From assembly GCA_903920435.1 (NCBI GenBank), contig CAIXMB010000024.1, forward strand, positions 1-36,667: a stretch of 36,667 nucleotides of DNA, in the 5' to 3' direction. A program made the translations under genes and the position numbers. Shown here in pieces: positions 14,486 through 22,176 of this stretch. Position 1 is the stretch's first letter, and every line of letters begins with the position of its first letter. This DNA is from an uncultured Actinomycetes bacterium (GTDB lineage Bacteria > Actinomycetota > Actinomycetes > Actinomycetales > Microbacteriaceae). Under the pieces are notes generated by a model. That model made no database searches and was not told the origin of the DNA. It saw only the letters and a list, made by a program, of their open reading frames with translations.

Positions 14486-14872
14486 ATGTCCCTCCTCACC
14501 CCTCGCCGCATCGCCGTCGGCTCCGCGGTAGTCCTCGCGGGAGTCCTCGGTATCGGCGGCGTCGCCATGGCGCAGGCCAGCACGGATGACCGCGGCGCAG
14601 TGACCCCGACGCCCACCTCCACCCTCTCGCCGTCACCCTCGCCGACCCACAGCGACGACCCGGCGACCCATGACGTCGGCGACGACCACGGAGTCGACGA
14701 CCCCGCGACGCACGACGTGGGCGACGACCGCGGTGGAGACGACCACGCGGACGACAACAGCGGTGACGACCACGGTGGGGACGACAACAGCGGCCCCGGC
14801 AACTCGCACGACGACTCCGACGACGACTCCGACGACGACTCCGGTCACGGCGGCCACGGCAGCGACGACTGA
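14486..14872 (+). CDS. Secreted Asp/His-rich repeat protein
   Basis: This 128-residue protein starts at ATG 14486, with AAAGG upstream. Residues 1-31 are a signal peptide (RRIAVGSAVVLAGVLGIGGV, with AMA-QA at the likely cleavage). A Thr/Pro/Ser stretch follows. From residue 56 almost every residue is Asp, His, Gly, Ser or Asn. A tandem repeat of about 14 residues, DDPATHDVGDDHG then DDPATHDVGDDRG, is followed by shorter DDNSGDDHGG units, DDDSDDDS and HGGHGSDD. No family recognised. The composition suggests binding of divalent metals (Ca, Mg, Zn) or charge screening at the surface; this is inference. Convergent with the response regulator gene. Confidence 0.82.
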   Translation: MSLLTPRRIAVGSAVVLAGVLGIGGVAMAQASTDDRGAVTPTPTSTLSPSPSPTHSDDPATHDVGDDHGVDDPATHDVGDDRGGDDHADDNSGDDHGGDDNSGPGNSHDDSDDDSDDDSGHGGHGSDD

Positions 14873-14879
14873 CCGGCTG

Positions 14880-14904
14880 GGTACCGGCTAGCGCAGCCGG
14901 TACC
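14880..14904. terminator. Hairpin terminator between convergent genes
   Basis: Perfect 10-bp arms GGTACCGGCT (14880-14889) and AGCCGGTACC (14895-14904) enclose AGCGC. The hairpin lies between the stop of the Asp-rich protein (14872) and the 3' end of the response regulator, overlapping the regulator's stop codon and last codons. It can act on both strands. Confidence 0.65.
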
Positions 14905-15544
14905 CCATGCCGCGCACGGTCTCGATCCGGGCCGCCCCGAGCTTGGCGCGCAGGTAGCCGACGTACACGTCCACAACGTTGGAGCCCGGGTCGAAGTCGT
15001 AGCCCCACACCCGGCTCAGCAGTTGCTCGCGGCTGAGCACCTTGCCGGCGTGGCGCATGAGTTCCTCGGCGAGCGAGAACTCCCGAGCGGAGAGCTCTAC
15101 CTCCGCGCCGTCCACGAGCACGGTTCGGGCGTGCAGGTCGAGTTCGAGCTCGCCCACCACGAGCCGAGGCTCGGCGCTCCGCGTCGCGTCCGAGAGCCGC
15201 AGCCGGATGCGCGCCAGCAGCTCGTCGAACCGGAACGGCTTGGGCATGTAGTCGTTCGCGCCACCCTCGAGGCTCGCGAGGGTGTCCTCCGCCGAGGTGC
15301 GGGCCGTGAGAACGATCACGGGTAGGGAGCTCCCGGCCGCGCGCAAGCGCCGCATCACCTCGTAGCCGTCGATGCCGGGCAGTCCGATGTCCAGCACGAG
15401 CAGGTCTGCGGCGCCCGAGAGCGCGAGTTCGAGTGCATCCGTGCCGGTCGCGACGACGGTCGTCGTGAATCCGGCCGCCCGCAGCCCCTTGTCGACGAAC
15501 GACGAGATCCGCGACTCGTCCTCGGCGATGAGGATGCGGCTCAC
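14888..15544 (-). CDS. OmpR/PhoB-family response regulator
   Basis: This 218-residue regulator starts at GTG 15544. The receiver domain (1-115) has the acidic pair E8/D9, phospho-acceptor D52 in LLVLDIGLPG, T80 and K102 in MPKPF. The C-terminal winged helix (about 125-218) has ELSAREFSLAEELMRHAGKVLSREQLLSRVWGY and VDVYVGYLRAKL, ending ETVRGMGYRLR, all typical of the OmpR class. Phosphorylated by the adjacent kinase, it should bind direct or inverted repeats near promoters. The 14-bp boxes upstream of the two exported proteins and of its own operon are candidate targets. Its GTG overlaps the kinase stop by 4 nt. Confidence 0.95.
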   Translation of the reverse strand: MSRILIAEDESRISSFVDKGLRAAGFTTTVVATGTDALELALSGAADLLVLDIGLPGIDGYEVMRRLRAAGSSLPVIVLTARTSAEDTLASLEGGANDYMPKPFRFDELLARIRLRLSDATRSAEPRLVVGELELDLHARTVLVDGAEVELSAREFSLAEELMRHAGKVLSREQLLSRVWGYDFDPGSNVVDVYVGYLRAKLGAARIETVRGMGYRLR

Positions 15545-16917
15545 GGCGCTACCTCCACGAACGGCAGGTCGAGTGTGAACGTCGCGCCCTCGACGGATGC
15601 CGTACCCCCGTGGGCCGCGGCGATCGCGGCCACGATCGCGAGCCCGAGACCGGAGCCCGAGGCGCCGCGGCCCGCCGTGCCGCCGCGCGCGAACCGCTCG
15701 AACACGGCCGCGGCGGCAGCCGGATCCACACCGGCCCCGTCGTCGGACACGGTGAACAGCAGCCGGTCGTCGCGCACGGTACTCGCGATCCGAACCTCGC
15801 CCCGGCCGTGTGCCACCGCGTTGGCAGCCAGCTGCAGGAGCGCCTGCGTGACGCGATCGGGGTCGAGCACGGCCGTGGCCTCGGCTGCCTCCGTGACCGT
15901 CCAGGTGAGCGCGCTCGAGAGTGCAGCGGCCTTCAGCCGCACGGTGTGCGTGAGGGCGGCGACGTCCGTCGGCACCGGCGTGATCCGCAGCGGGCGGTTC
16001 AGGTCGGAGAGCTCCGCGATGTCGCGCACCAGACCCGCCATGCGATCGAGCTCGTCGAGGGCGAGGTCGCGCGTCGCATCGACATCGGCCGGATCATCCG
16101 GACTCATGACCTCGAGGTGACCGCGCACTATCGTGATCGGCGTCTTGAGCTCGTGACCGACGTCGTCGAGCAGGCGCCGCTGGCCCCGGAGCGCGCCGTC
16201 GAGCCGGTCGAGCATGTCATTCACGGTCACAGTGAGCTCGGAGATGTCGTCGGAACCCACGACCTCGATGCGCTCCGAGGGGTCTGACGCCGTGATGCGC
16301 GCGGCGGTTTCGCGCAGTCGTCGCACGGGGGAGAGCAGGCGGCCCGCGACAACCCAGCCGACAACGCCCACGGCGGCGAGCGCTCCCACCGCAACGAGGG
16401 CGAAGGTACGGAACGCGTCGTCGAGCGGAGCGAGAGCAGCTCCGAGATCGGCGACGACCACGAAGAGCCCGCTGCCGGCCCCCTCCACGGCCACGGGGAT
16501 GGCGACGTACCGCAGGGCGGTGCCCGCCACCGTCGCGGTGCCGCGCACAACGTCTCCGCCCGAGGTCTCGAGCAGCACGCGCGCGACGAAGGCCGGGTCC
16601 CGCTCTGGGTGCAGCTGCGCCTGCCCGCCCGGCACGAGTGCGCGAGTGCCGTCGAGCAGGGCGAACGTCGCCTCGCCCGACGCGGGCCGCAGTCGCTGCA
16701 CGAGCACAGTGAGCGCGTCGTCGATGGTGGGGGAGGCGGCATCCGTCGCGATGAATGCAGCGTCGGAGACCGCATCGGAGAGGCGCTCGTCGATCTGCAT
16801 CAGTGTGCGCTCGCGCTGGATGAGGTAGGCAGTACCCCCGGCGAGCGCCATCCCCACCGCCGTCACCGCGAGCATCGACGCGAGGATGCGCGAGCGCACC
16901 GAGCGCAGGGGTTTCAC
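15541..16917 (-). CDS. Two-component sensor histidine kinase
   Basis: This 458-residue membrane kinase starts at GTG 16917, 6 nt after a CATAAT -10 (16929-16924), so it is probably leaderless; an upstream ATG at 16980 lies before the promoter. Layout: TM1 at 10-34, an extracytoplasmic sensor loop of about 135 residues, TM2 at 170-192, HAMP at about 192-245, and a HisKA helix with the phospho-acceptor H255 in DVGHELKTPIT. The ATPase domain has LAANAVAHG (N box), SDDGAGVDP (G1) and GSGLGLAIV (G2). All catalytic parts are intact. The sensor loop is not rich in metal-binding residues; its signal is unknown. Upstream gene of the kinase-regulator operon. Confidence 0.95.
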   Translation of the reverse strand: MKPLRSVRSRILASMLAVTAVGMALAGGTAYLIQRERTLMQIDERLSDAVSDAAFIATDAASPTIDDALTVLVQRLRPASGEATFALLDGTRALVPGGQAQLHPERDPAFVARVLLETSGGDVVRGTATVAGTALRYVAIPVAVEGAGSGLFVVVADLGAALAPLDDAFRTFALVAVGALAAVGVVGWVVAGRLLSPVRRLRETAARITASDPSERIEVVGSDDISELTVTVNDMLDRLDGALRGQRRLLDDVGHELKTPITIVRGHLEVMSPDDPADVDATRDLALDELDRMAGLVRDIAELSDLNRPLRITPVPTDVAALTHTVRLKAAALSSALTWTVTEAAEATAVLDPDRVTQALLQLAANAVAHGRGEVRIASTVRDDRLLFTVSDDGAGVDPAAAAAVFERFARGGTAGRGASGSGLGLAIVAAIAAAHGGTASVEGATFTLDLPFVEVAP

Positions 16918-16923
16918 CCTCCG

Positions 16924-16929
16924 ATTATG
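16924..16929 (-). promoter_or_regulatory. -10 element of the kinase/regulator operon
   Basis: CATAAT on the minus strand (16929-16924) is close to TATAAT and lies 6 nt before the GTG at 16917. Confidence 0.55.
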
Positions 16930-16952
16930 CGGGCGCAGGCCGGCAGAGCGGG

Positions 16953-16966
16953 TGAGAGTCTTCTTA
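16953..16966 (-). promoter_or_regulatory. Shared 14-bp box, site 3
   Basis: On the minus strand this reads TAAGAAGACTCTCA, identical to site 1 at 12 of 14 positions. It ends 23 nt upstream of the CATAAT -10 of the kinase gene, the same spacing as at site 1. It suggests autoregulation of the two-component operon. Confidence 0.5.
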
Positions 16967-17027
16967 CCCACACAACGCAACCGCGTGCCCCGCCGCGCGC
17001 CACCCGCGCGAATCGCCGCTTAACGAG

Positions 17028-17056
17028 TGATGGCGCTCCTCGAAGGAACGCCATCA
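17028..17056 (-). terminator. Hairpin terminator of tRNA-Leu
   Basis: Arms 17028-17040 and 17044-17056 pair at 12 of 13 positions (one G-T) around a 3-nt loop. The hairpin lies 10 nt beyond the 3' end of the tRNA on the minus strand. No long U-tract follows. Confidence 0.7.
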
Positions 17057-17065
17057 AACGATACG

Positions 17066-17150
17066 TGCGCGAAGGGGGACTTGAACCCCCACGCCCTATA
17101 CGGGCACTAGCACCTCAAGCTAGCGCGTCTGCCATTTCCGCCATCCGCGC
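17066..17150 (-). tRNA. tRNA-Leu (anticodon GAG)
   Basis: The minus strand folds as a complete class II tRNA of 85 nt. The acceptor stem GCGCGGA/UUCGCGC has one G-U pair and is followed by discriminator A73. The anticodon stem is CUAGC/GCUAG around the loop UUGAGGU, which gives GAG at 34-36 and reads CUC (and CUU) leucine codons. The variable arm is long, as leucine tRNAs require, and the T arm is GGGGG-UUCAAGU-CCCCC. CCA is not encoded. A TATTCT -10 candidate lies at 17191-17186. Confidence 0.95.
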
Positions 17151-17192
17151 GCAGTGGATTTCCTTCGCAGGAGCACCGAGGTAAGAGAATAG

Positions 17193-17207
17193 CACGCTGA
17201 TAGCGTG
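17193..17207. promoter_or_regulatory. 15-bp palindrome over the peptidase -10
   Basis: CACGCT-GAT-AGCGTG is a perfect inverted repeat that contains the TAGCGT -10 (17201-17206) of the M20 peptidase gene, 6 nt before ATG 17213. It could be an operator or simply a fortuitous symmetry. Confidence 0.35.
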
Positions 17208-17212
17208 GTCGA

Positions 17213-18517
17213 ATGACGCAGCCCGAAGAGCTTGAAGAGACTGCCCGCATCGCCCGCGACCTGATCCGCTTCGACACCACGAATTACGGGGAGGGGCGGT
17301 CGAACGGCGAGACCGAGGCTGCCGAGTACCTGGGTGCGATTCTCGAATCCCTGGGCCTGAAGACCGAGTACGTGGATGCCGCGCCCGGCCGCACGACCGT
17401 CATCACCCGCGTCGAGGGTGCCGATCGGAGCAAGCCCGCCCTCGTGGTGCACGGCCACACCGACGTCGTTCCGGCGGATCCCGCGAACTGGAGTGTCGAC
17501 CCGTTCGGCGGCGTGGTGAAGGACGGCCTGCTCTGGGGCCGTGGCGCCGTCGACATGAAGAACATGGACGCCATGATCGTCACGGCGCTGCAGGACATCC
17601 TCGGCGGGGGAGGCCAGCCGCAGCGCGACCTGGTCATCGCGTTCTTCTCCGACGAGGAGAACGGCGGCGTGTTCGGCTCGCACCACATCGTCGACACGCG
17701 CCCCGACCTGTTCGCGGGCGCGACGGAGGCGATCAGCGAGGTGGGCGGCTACTCGGTGCACCTCAACGGCACGCGCTCCTACCTGCTTCAGACGGGCGAG
17801 AAGGCCCTGGTCTGGATCAAGCTCGTGGCACGCGGAACGGCGGCACACGGCAGCCGGGTCATCCGGAACAATGCCGTCACGAAGCTCGCACGCGCCGTCG
17901 CGACGATCGGCGAGCAGGAGTGGCCGGTGCAGCTCACCGACACCACCGAGCAGCTCGTCGCCGAGATCGCGGCGCTCATGGGCATCGACCCGCGCCAGTC
18001 GGGCCCCGACGAGATCGTGCTCAGCACGGGGTCGGCCGCCGGGTTCATCCAGGCCACGTTGCGCACCACGACCAACCCGACGCTGCTGAAGGCCGGCTAC
18101 AAGCACAACGTGATCCCCGACCTGGCCGAGGCGCTCATCGACATCCGCACGCTGCCGGGTGACGAGGAGGCGGTGCTCGCGCGCGTGCGGGAGCTCGTGG
18201 GCGACGACATCGAGGTGATCGTGCTGCACAGCGACATCGGGCTCGAGAACACCTTCGACGGACCGCTCGTCGACGCCATGGTGGGCGCGCTCAACACTGC
18301 AGACCCCGGCGCTCCCGTGCTGCCGTACCTGCTCTCGGGCGGTACGGACAACAAGGCGCTCTCGAAGCTCGGGATCACCGGTTACGGCTTCGCGCCGCTG
18401 CAGCTGCCGGCCGACCTCGACTTCCCTGGGATGTTCCACGGGGTGGACGAGCGGGTGCCGCTCGACGCATTAGTCTTTGGCAGGCGGGTTCTCGGAGACC
18501 TGCTCGCGAACTACTAG
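17213..18517 (+). CDS. M20-family metallopeptidase (dipeptidase/deacylase type)
   Basis: This 434-residue protein starts at ATG 17213. Metal-binding blocks appear in order: VVHGHTDVVP (His and the catalytic Asp), WGRGAVDMKN (bridging Asp), FFSDEENGG (catalytic Glu and metal Glu), and a late His in GMFHGVDERV. The lid or dimerisation domain, with AAHGSRVIRNNA, lies in the middle. The family removes terminal amino acids or acyl groups from peptides and amino-acid conjugates, using two zinc ions; the exact substrate is not readable. Full family length, cytoplasmic. A TAGCGT -10 lies 6 nt upstream. uppP follows after 13 bp and may be co-transcribed. Confidence 0.92.
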   Translation: MTQPEELEETARIARDLIRFDTTNYGEGRSNGETEAAEYLGAILESLGLKTEYVDAAPGRTTVITRVEGADRSKPALVVHGHTDVVPADPANWSVDPFGGVVKDGLLWGRGAVDMKNMDAMIVTALQDILGGGGQPQRDLVIAFFSDEENGGVFGSHHIVDTRPDLFAGATEAISEVGGYSVHLNGTRSYLLQTGEKALVWIKLVARGTAAHGSRVIRNNAVTKLARAVATIGEQEWPVQLTDTTEQLVAEIAALMGIDPRQSGPDEIVLSTGSAAGFIQATLRTTTNPTLLKAGYKHNVIPDLAEALIDIRTLPGDEEAVLARVRELVGDDIEVIVLHSDIGLENTFDGPLVDAMVGALNTADPGAPVLPYLLSGGTDNKALSKLGITGYGFAPLQLPADLDFPGMFHGVDERVPLDALVFGRRVLGDLLANY

Positions 18518-18530
18518 CGGGAGGCTCTTC

Positions 18531-19373
18531 ATGGAGTTCATCGAGGCGATCATCCTCGGTCTGGTCCAGGGCCTCACGGAGTTCCTGCCGATCTCCTCGA
18601 GCGCCCACCTGCTCATCCTGAGCAAGCTCATGGGCCACGACGCCGGCGCGACCTTCACGGCGATCAGCCAGCTCGGCACCGAGGCCGCGGTCATCATCTA
18701 CTTCCGCAAGGACATCGCGCGCATCATCGGCCGCTGGTTCCGCCACTTCGGCACGAGCAAGGGATCGCACGCCGTCGCGATCCCCAAGGACGACCCCGAT
18801 GTGCGCATGGGTTGGCTCATCATCATCGGTACGATCCCCATCGTCATCGTGGGCTACCTCGCCCAGGACCTCATCGACACCACCCTGCGCTCACTGTGGA
18901 TCACCGCCGTGGTGCTCATCGTCTTCGGCATCATCCTGGGCCTCGCCGACCTGCTCGGCCGCAAGACCAAGACCATCGAGACCCTCACCTACCGCGACGG
19001 TGTCTTCATCGGCCTCGCGCAGATGCTCGCGCTGATCCCCGGCGTCTCTCGCTCGGGCGCCACGATGACCATGGGCCGCGCCCTCGGCTACGAGCGGCCC
19101 GCGGTCGCCCGGTACGGCTTCCTGCTGGCGATTCCCGCGGTGTTCGGCAGCGGCCTCTACAAGCTCGCCAAGAGCTTCAGCGAGCCCCGCGGTGCGTACG
19201 GATACCCCGAGACACTGCTCGCGACGGTCGTCGCGTTCGCCGTGGGCTACGCGGTGATCGCCTTCCTGATGCGTTACATCCAGACCCGCTCGTTCCTGCC
19301 GTTCGTGATCTACCGGATCCTCCTGGGCGCCGCGCTCGTCGTCGTGCTCTCGCTCGGCATCCTCACGCCGTGA
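18531..19373 (+). CDS. uppP: Undecaprenyl-diphosphatase
   Basis: This 280-residue membrane enzyme starts at ATG 18531 with GCGGGAGG just upstream. It regenerates undecaprenyl phosphate from the diphosphate for peptidoglycan and polymer synthesis. The two UppP/BacA signatures are intact: GLVQGLTEFLPISSSAHL at about 10-27 (catalytic Glu/Ser region) and LIPGVSRSGATMTMGRALG at about 167-185. About eight hydrophobic helices are spread along the chain. It overlaps mshC by 4 nt (GTGA), an arrangement of cell-wall and mycothiol genes that resembles other actinobacteria. Confidence 0.96.
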   Translation: MEFIEAIILGLVQGLTEFLPISSSAHLLILSKLMGHDAGATFTAISQLGTEAAVIIYFRKDIARIIGRWFRHFGTSKGSHAVAIPKDDPDVRMGWLIIIGTIPIVIVGYLAQDLIDTTLRSLWITAVVLIVFGIILGLADLLGRKTKTIETLTYRDGVFIGLAQMLALIPGVSRSGATMTMGRALGYERPAVARYGFLLAIPAVFGSGLYKLAKSFSEPRGAYGYPETLLATVVAFAVGYAVIAFLMRYIQTRSFLPFVIYRILLGAALVVVLSLGILTP

Positions 19374-20587
19374 GGTCCTGGACCCGCCCCGCGGTCCCGC
19401 GGCTGCCCGGCCACGGGCCTGTTCCGCACCTCTGGGACACGCCCACCTCGTCGCTCGTCGAGGCGCGCCCGCTCGCCATCGCCTCCCTGTACGTGTGCGG
19501 CATCACGCCCTACGACGCCACGCATCTGGGCCACGCCGCCACCTACCTCGCCTACGACACGCTCATCCGGCTGTGGCTCGACGCGGGCTTCGACGTGACC
19601 TACGTGCAGAACGTCACGGATGTCGACGACCCCCTGCTCGAGCGCGCAACCGCGACCGGGGTCGACTGGCGCGAGCTCGCGGCCTCGCAGATCGACCTGT
19701 TCCGCGCTGACATGCAGTCGCTCGCCGTGATCCCGCCCGACCACTACATCGCCGTGACGGAAGTGGTGCCGTCGATCGTCGAGGCGGTCCAGCGCCTCCT
19801 CGACAGCGGCGCAGCGTACCGCGTCGGCACGGATGTCTACTTCGACAGTGCGGCGGCGGCCGCGGCATCCCCATGGCACCTGGGTCAGGAGAGCCGGCTC
19901 GACCGCGACACCATGCTCGCGCTGTCGGCCGAGCGCGGGGGAGACCCCCTCACGCCGGGCAAGCGCGATCCGCTCGACCCCGTGCTGTGGCGCGGCGAGC
20001 GCGCGGGCGAGCCGAGCTGGCCCGGTGGAGGTCTGGGGCCCGGGCGGCCCGGCTGGCACATCGAGTGCTCGGTCATCGCGCAGGACTTCATGGACATCCC
20101 GCTCACCGTGCAGGGCGGCGGGCACGACCTCGTCTTCCCGCACCACGAGTTCAGCGCGGGCCACACGGCGGCACTCACCGGGCACGACCACGCCGGCATC
20201 TACTCCCACGCCGGGCTCGTCGCGTACCGCGGCGAGAAGATGAGTAAATCGCTCGGCAACCTCGTGCTGGTGTCGCAGCTCACCGGCGCGGGGGTCGACC
20301 CCCGGGGCATCCGGCTCGGGGTTCTCGCGCACCACTACCGCGAGGACTGGGAGTGGACCGACGGCGTGCTCGACGAGGGCATCGAGCGGCTGCACTCGTG
20401 GTCGGAGTGGGCGGCCCGACCGACCGCCGGTGAACCCCTGCTCCCGGGTCTGCGCGAGACGCTCGCCCGCGACCTCGACACCCCGGCCGCTCTCGCGCTC
20501 GTCGATGCCGCCGTGCTCTCGGGCGTCGGGCCGGCCGACGGCGACCTCGCCGCACTCCACGCGCTACTGGGTGTCGAGATCGGCTGA
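19370..20587 (+). CDS. mshC: Cysteine:GlcN-Ins ligase (mycothiol synthesis)
   Basis: This 405-residue enzyme starts at GTG 19370, inside the uppP stop. It joins cysteine to 1-D-myo-inosityl 2-amino-2-deoxy-glucopyranoside using ATP, the third committed step of mycothiol synthesis. It is a cysteinyl-tRNA synthetase relative without the anticodon-binding domain. The HIGH-like segment is DATHLGHAATY and the KMSKS loop is EKMSKSLGN. Zinc ligands are visible in LYVCGITPYD, HIECSVIA and the HHEFSAGH block. The length and the GITPYDATHLGHA signature identify MshC rather than CysS. Its presence shows the organism makes mycothiol. The last codons hold the -35 of the DGPF/ECF promoter. Confidence 0.96.
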   Translation: MRSWTRPAVPRLPGHGPVPHLWDTPTSSLVEARPLAIASLYVCGITPYDATHLGHAATYLAYDTLIRLWLDAGFDVTYVQNVTDVDDPLLERATATGVDWRELAASQIDLFRADMQSLAVIPPDHYIAVTEVVPSIVEAVQRLLDSGAAYRVGTDVYFDSAAAAAASPWHLGQESRLDRDTMLALSAERGGDPLTPGKRDPLDPVLWRGERAGEPSWPGGGLGPGRPGWHIECSVIAQDFMDIPLTVQGGGHDLVFPHHEFSAGHTAALTGHDHAGIYSHAGLVAYRGEKMSKSLGNLVLVSQLTGAGVDPRGIRLGVLAHHYREDWEWTDGVLDEGIERLHSWSEWAARPTAGEPLLPGLRETLARDLDTPAALALVDAAVLSGVGPADGDLAALHALLGVEIG

Positions 20588-20598
20588 TCGGCTCCGAC
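20572..20598 (+). promoter_or_regulatory. Candidate ECF42-dependent promoter
   Basis: TGTCGA (20572-20577) and CGAC (20595-20598) are separated by 17 nt and lie before the DGPF gene at 20623. As I recall, the motif described for ECF42 sigma factors is TGTCGA at -35 and CGAC or CGTC at -10, upstream of DGPF genes. This would make the sigma factor control its own operon. Confidence 0.6.
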
Positions 20599-20622
20599 TC
20601 ATCCGCAACAGAAGGAGAAACC

Positions 20623-20973
20623 GTGAAGTACATGCTCATGATGTTCGGTAACGCCGGCGAGATGATGGAGGTGCAGTCGCCCGAGTGGATCCGGGACATG
20701 ATCGGATTCATGACCCGTCTCGACGTCGAGCTCACCGAGAACGGCGAGATGGTCTTCAATGCCGGCCTCGCCGACAGCACCGCCGCCAAGCTCGTGCACG
20801 CCGACGGCCTGGTGACCGACGGGCCGTACGCGGAGGCCAAGGAGTCGCTCATCGGCTTCTGGATCCTCGATGTCGCGAGCGAGGAGCGCATCACCGAGAT
20901 CGCCACGTCGATAGCGAAGTACTCCCGCATCGTCGAGGTGCGACCGGTCGCGGAAGCGCCGCCGGAGGTATGA
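20623..20973 (+). CDS. YCII/DGPF-domain protein
   Basis: This 116-residue protein starts at GTG 20623, with AAGGAG at 20612-20617. It has the family pattern: MKYMLMMFGN at the N-terminus, a central helix, LVHADGLVTDGPYAEAKESLIGFWILDV (the DGPF/DGPY-type motif), and a C-terminal helix-strand VEVRP. DGPF proteins are small dimeric alpha/beta barrels related to YciI; their biochemical role is unresolved. They are the characteristic genomic partner of ECF42 sigma factors, and here the sigma gene overlaps it by 4 nt (ATGA). Only one DGPF gene is present, where several are common in other genomes. Confidence 0.92.
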   Translation: MKYMLMMFGNAGEMMEVQSPEWIRDMIGFMTRLDVELTENGEMVFNAGLADSTAAKLVHADGLVTDGPYAEAKESLIGFWILDVASEERITEIATSIAKYSRIVEVRPVAEAPPEV

Positions 20974-22166
20974 CCTCGCTCGAGGCGGCGCTGCGCGAGT
21001 ACGCGCCGCAGGTCCTCGGCATCCTCGTGCGCAGGCACGGGCAGTTCGACGCGTGCGAGGACGCGACCCAGGAGGCGCTCCTGGCCGCCGCGCGGCAGTG
21101 GCCGGCGGAGGGGCTGCCCGAGAGCCCGCTGTCCTGGCTCGTGACCGTGGCGAACCGCAGGCTCATCGACGAGATCCGCAGCGAGAGCGCCCGCCGCAAG
21201 CGCGAGGAGTCGTCGGCGCTTCTCGAGGTCGACCCCGTCACCGTCGAGTCCGATGACGCCCTTGACCTGCTCTTCCTGTGCTGCCACCCCGCGCTGTCCG
21301 AACCGTCGCAGATCGCGCTCACCCTGCGGGCAGTCGGCGGGCTCACGACGGCCGAGATCGCGAGCGCCTTCCTCGTGCCCGAGGCGACCATGGCGCAGCG
21401 CATCAGCAGGGCCAAGGCGACGATCCGCGCGGCCGGCGCACGGTTCGGCGAGCTCGCGGACTCCGACCGCACCGAGCGTCTCGGCGCGGTTCAGCGCGTG
21501 CTCTACCTCGTCTTCAACGAGGGCTACACCGCGAGCTCGGGTGCCGACGCGCTGCGTACCGACCTGACGACGGAGGCGATCCGCCTGACCCGGATGCTCG
21601 CCGCGACCCTCCCCGCCGAGCCCGAGGTGACCGGCCTCCTGGCCCTCATGCTGCTCACCGACGCCCGCCGCGCGGCGCGCGCCACCGGCGAGGGAGAGCT
21701 CGTGCCGCTCGCCGAGCAGGATCGCGACCTGTGGAACGCCGACCGGATCGCCGAGGGCATCGCGCTCGTCACGCGGGCGCTCGGCTCCGGTCCGGTCGGG
21801 CCGTACCAGCTGCAGGCGGCGATCGCCGCCGTGCACGACGAGGCCGCGTCGGCGGAGGAGACCGACTGGCCGCAGGTACTCGCGCTCTACGAGGTGCTCT
21901 CGCGAGTGCAGCCCGGGCCCGTGGTCGCTCTCAACCGCGCCGTCGCGGTAGCGATGGTGCACGGCCCGCGCGCGGGGCTCGCCGAGCTCGGCTCGGTCGA
22001 GGGGCTCGAGGGCAGCCACCGGGTGCACGCCGTCCGCGCCCACCTGCTCGAGCTCGCGGGGGAGCGGGAGGCGGCAGTCTCGGCCTATCGCGAGGCGGCG
22101 CGCCTGAGTCGGAGCATCCCCGAGCAGCGCTACCTGGCGCTGCGGGCGGCATCACTCGGGCCCTGA
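20970..22166 (+). CDS. ECF42-type RNA polymerase sigma factor with C-terminal TPR-like domain
   Basis: This 398-residue protein starts at ATG 20970, overlapping the DGPF stop. Region 2 (about 5-75) contains DACEDATQEALLAA and PLSWLVTVANRRLIDEIR. Region 4 (about 105-160) contains LTLRAVGGLTTAEIASAFLVPEATMAQRISRAKATIR. The long C-terminal part starts at RVLYLVFNEGYTASSG and continues with helical repeats, including ALYEVLSRVQPGPVVALNRAVAVAM, a hallmark of ECF42. No anti-sigma gene is adjacent, in line with the view that the C-terminal extension controls activity. It should transcribe its own operon from the promoter at 20572-20598. Convergent with the PAC2 gene, 10 nt apart. Confidence 0.94.
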   Translation: MTSLEAALREYAPQVLGILVRRHGQFDACEDATQEALLAAARQWPAEGLPESPLSWLVTVANRRLIDEIRSESARRKREESSALLEVDPVTVESDDALDLLFLCCHPALSEPSQIALTLRAVGGLTTAEIASAFLVPEATMAQRISRAKATIRAAGARFGELADSDRTERLGAVQRVLYLVFNEGYTASSGADALRTDLTTEAIRLTRMLAATLPAEPEVTGLLALMLLTDARRAARATGEGELVPLAEQDRDLWNADRIAEGIALVTRALGSGPVGPYQLQAAIAAVHDEAASAEETDWPQVLALYEVLSRVQPGPVVALNRAVAVAMVHGPRAGLAELGSVEGLEGSHRVHAVRAHLLELAGEREAAVSAYREAARLSRSIPEQRYLALRAASLGP

Positions 22167-22176
22167 GCGGATCGAA

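Noticed and set aside
14650-14860. Regularly spaced repeats that could suggest a CRISPR array
   Set aside because: The repeats are in-frame Asp/Gly/His codons of a secreted protein, with no constant repeat and unique spacer pattern.
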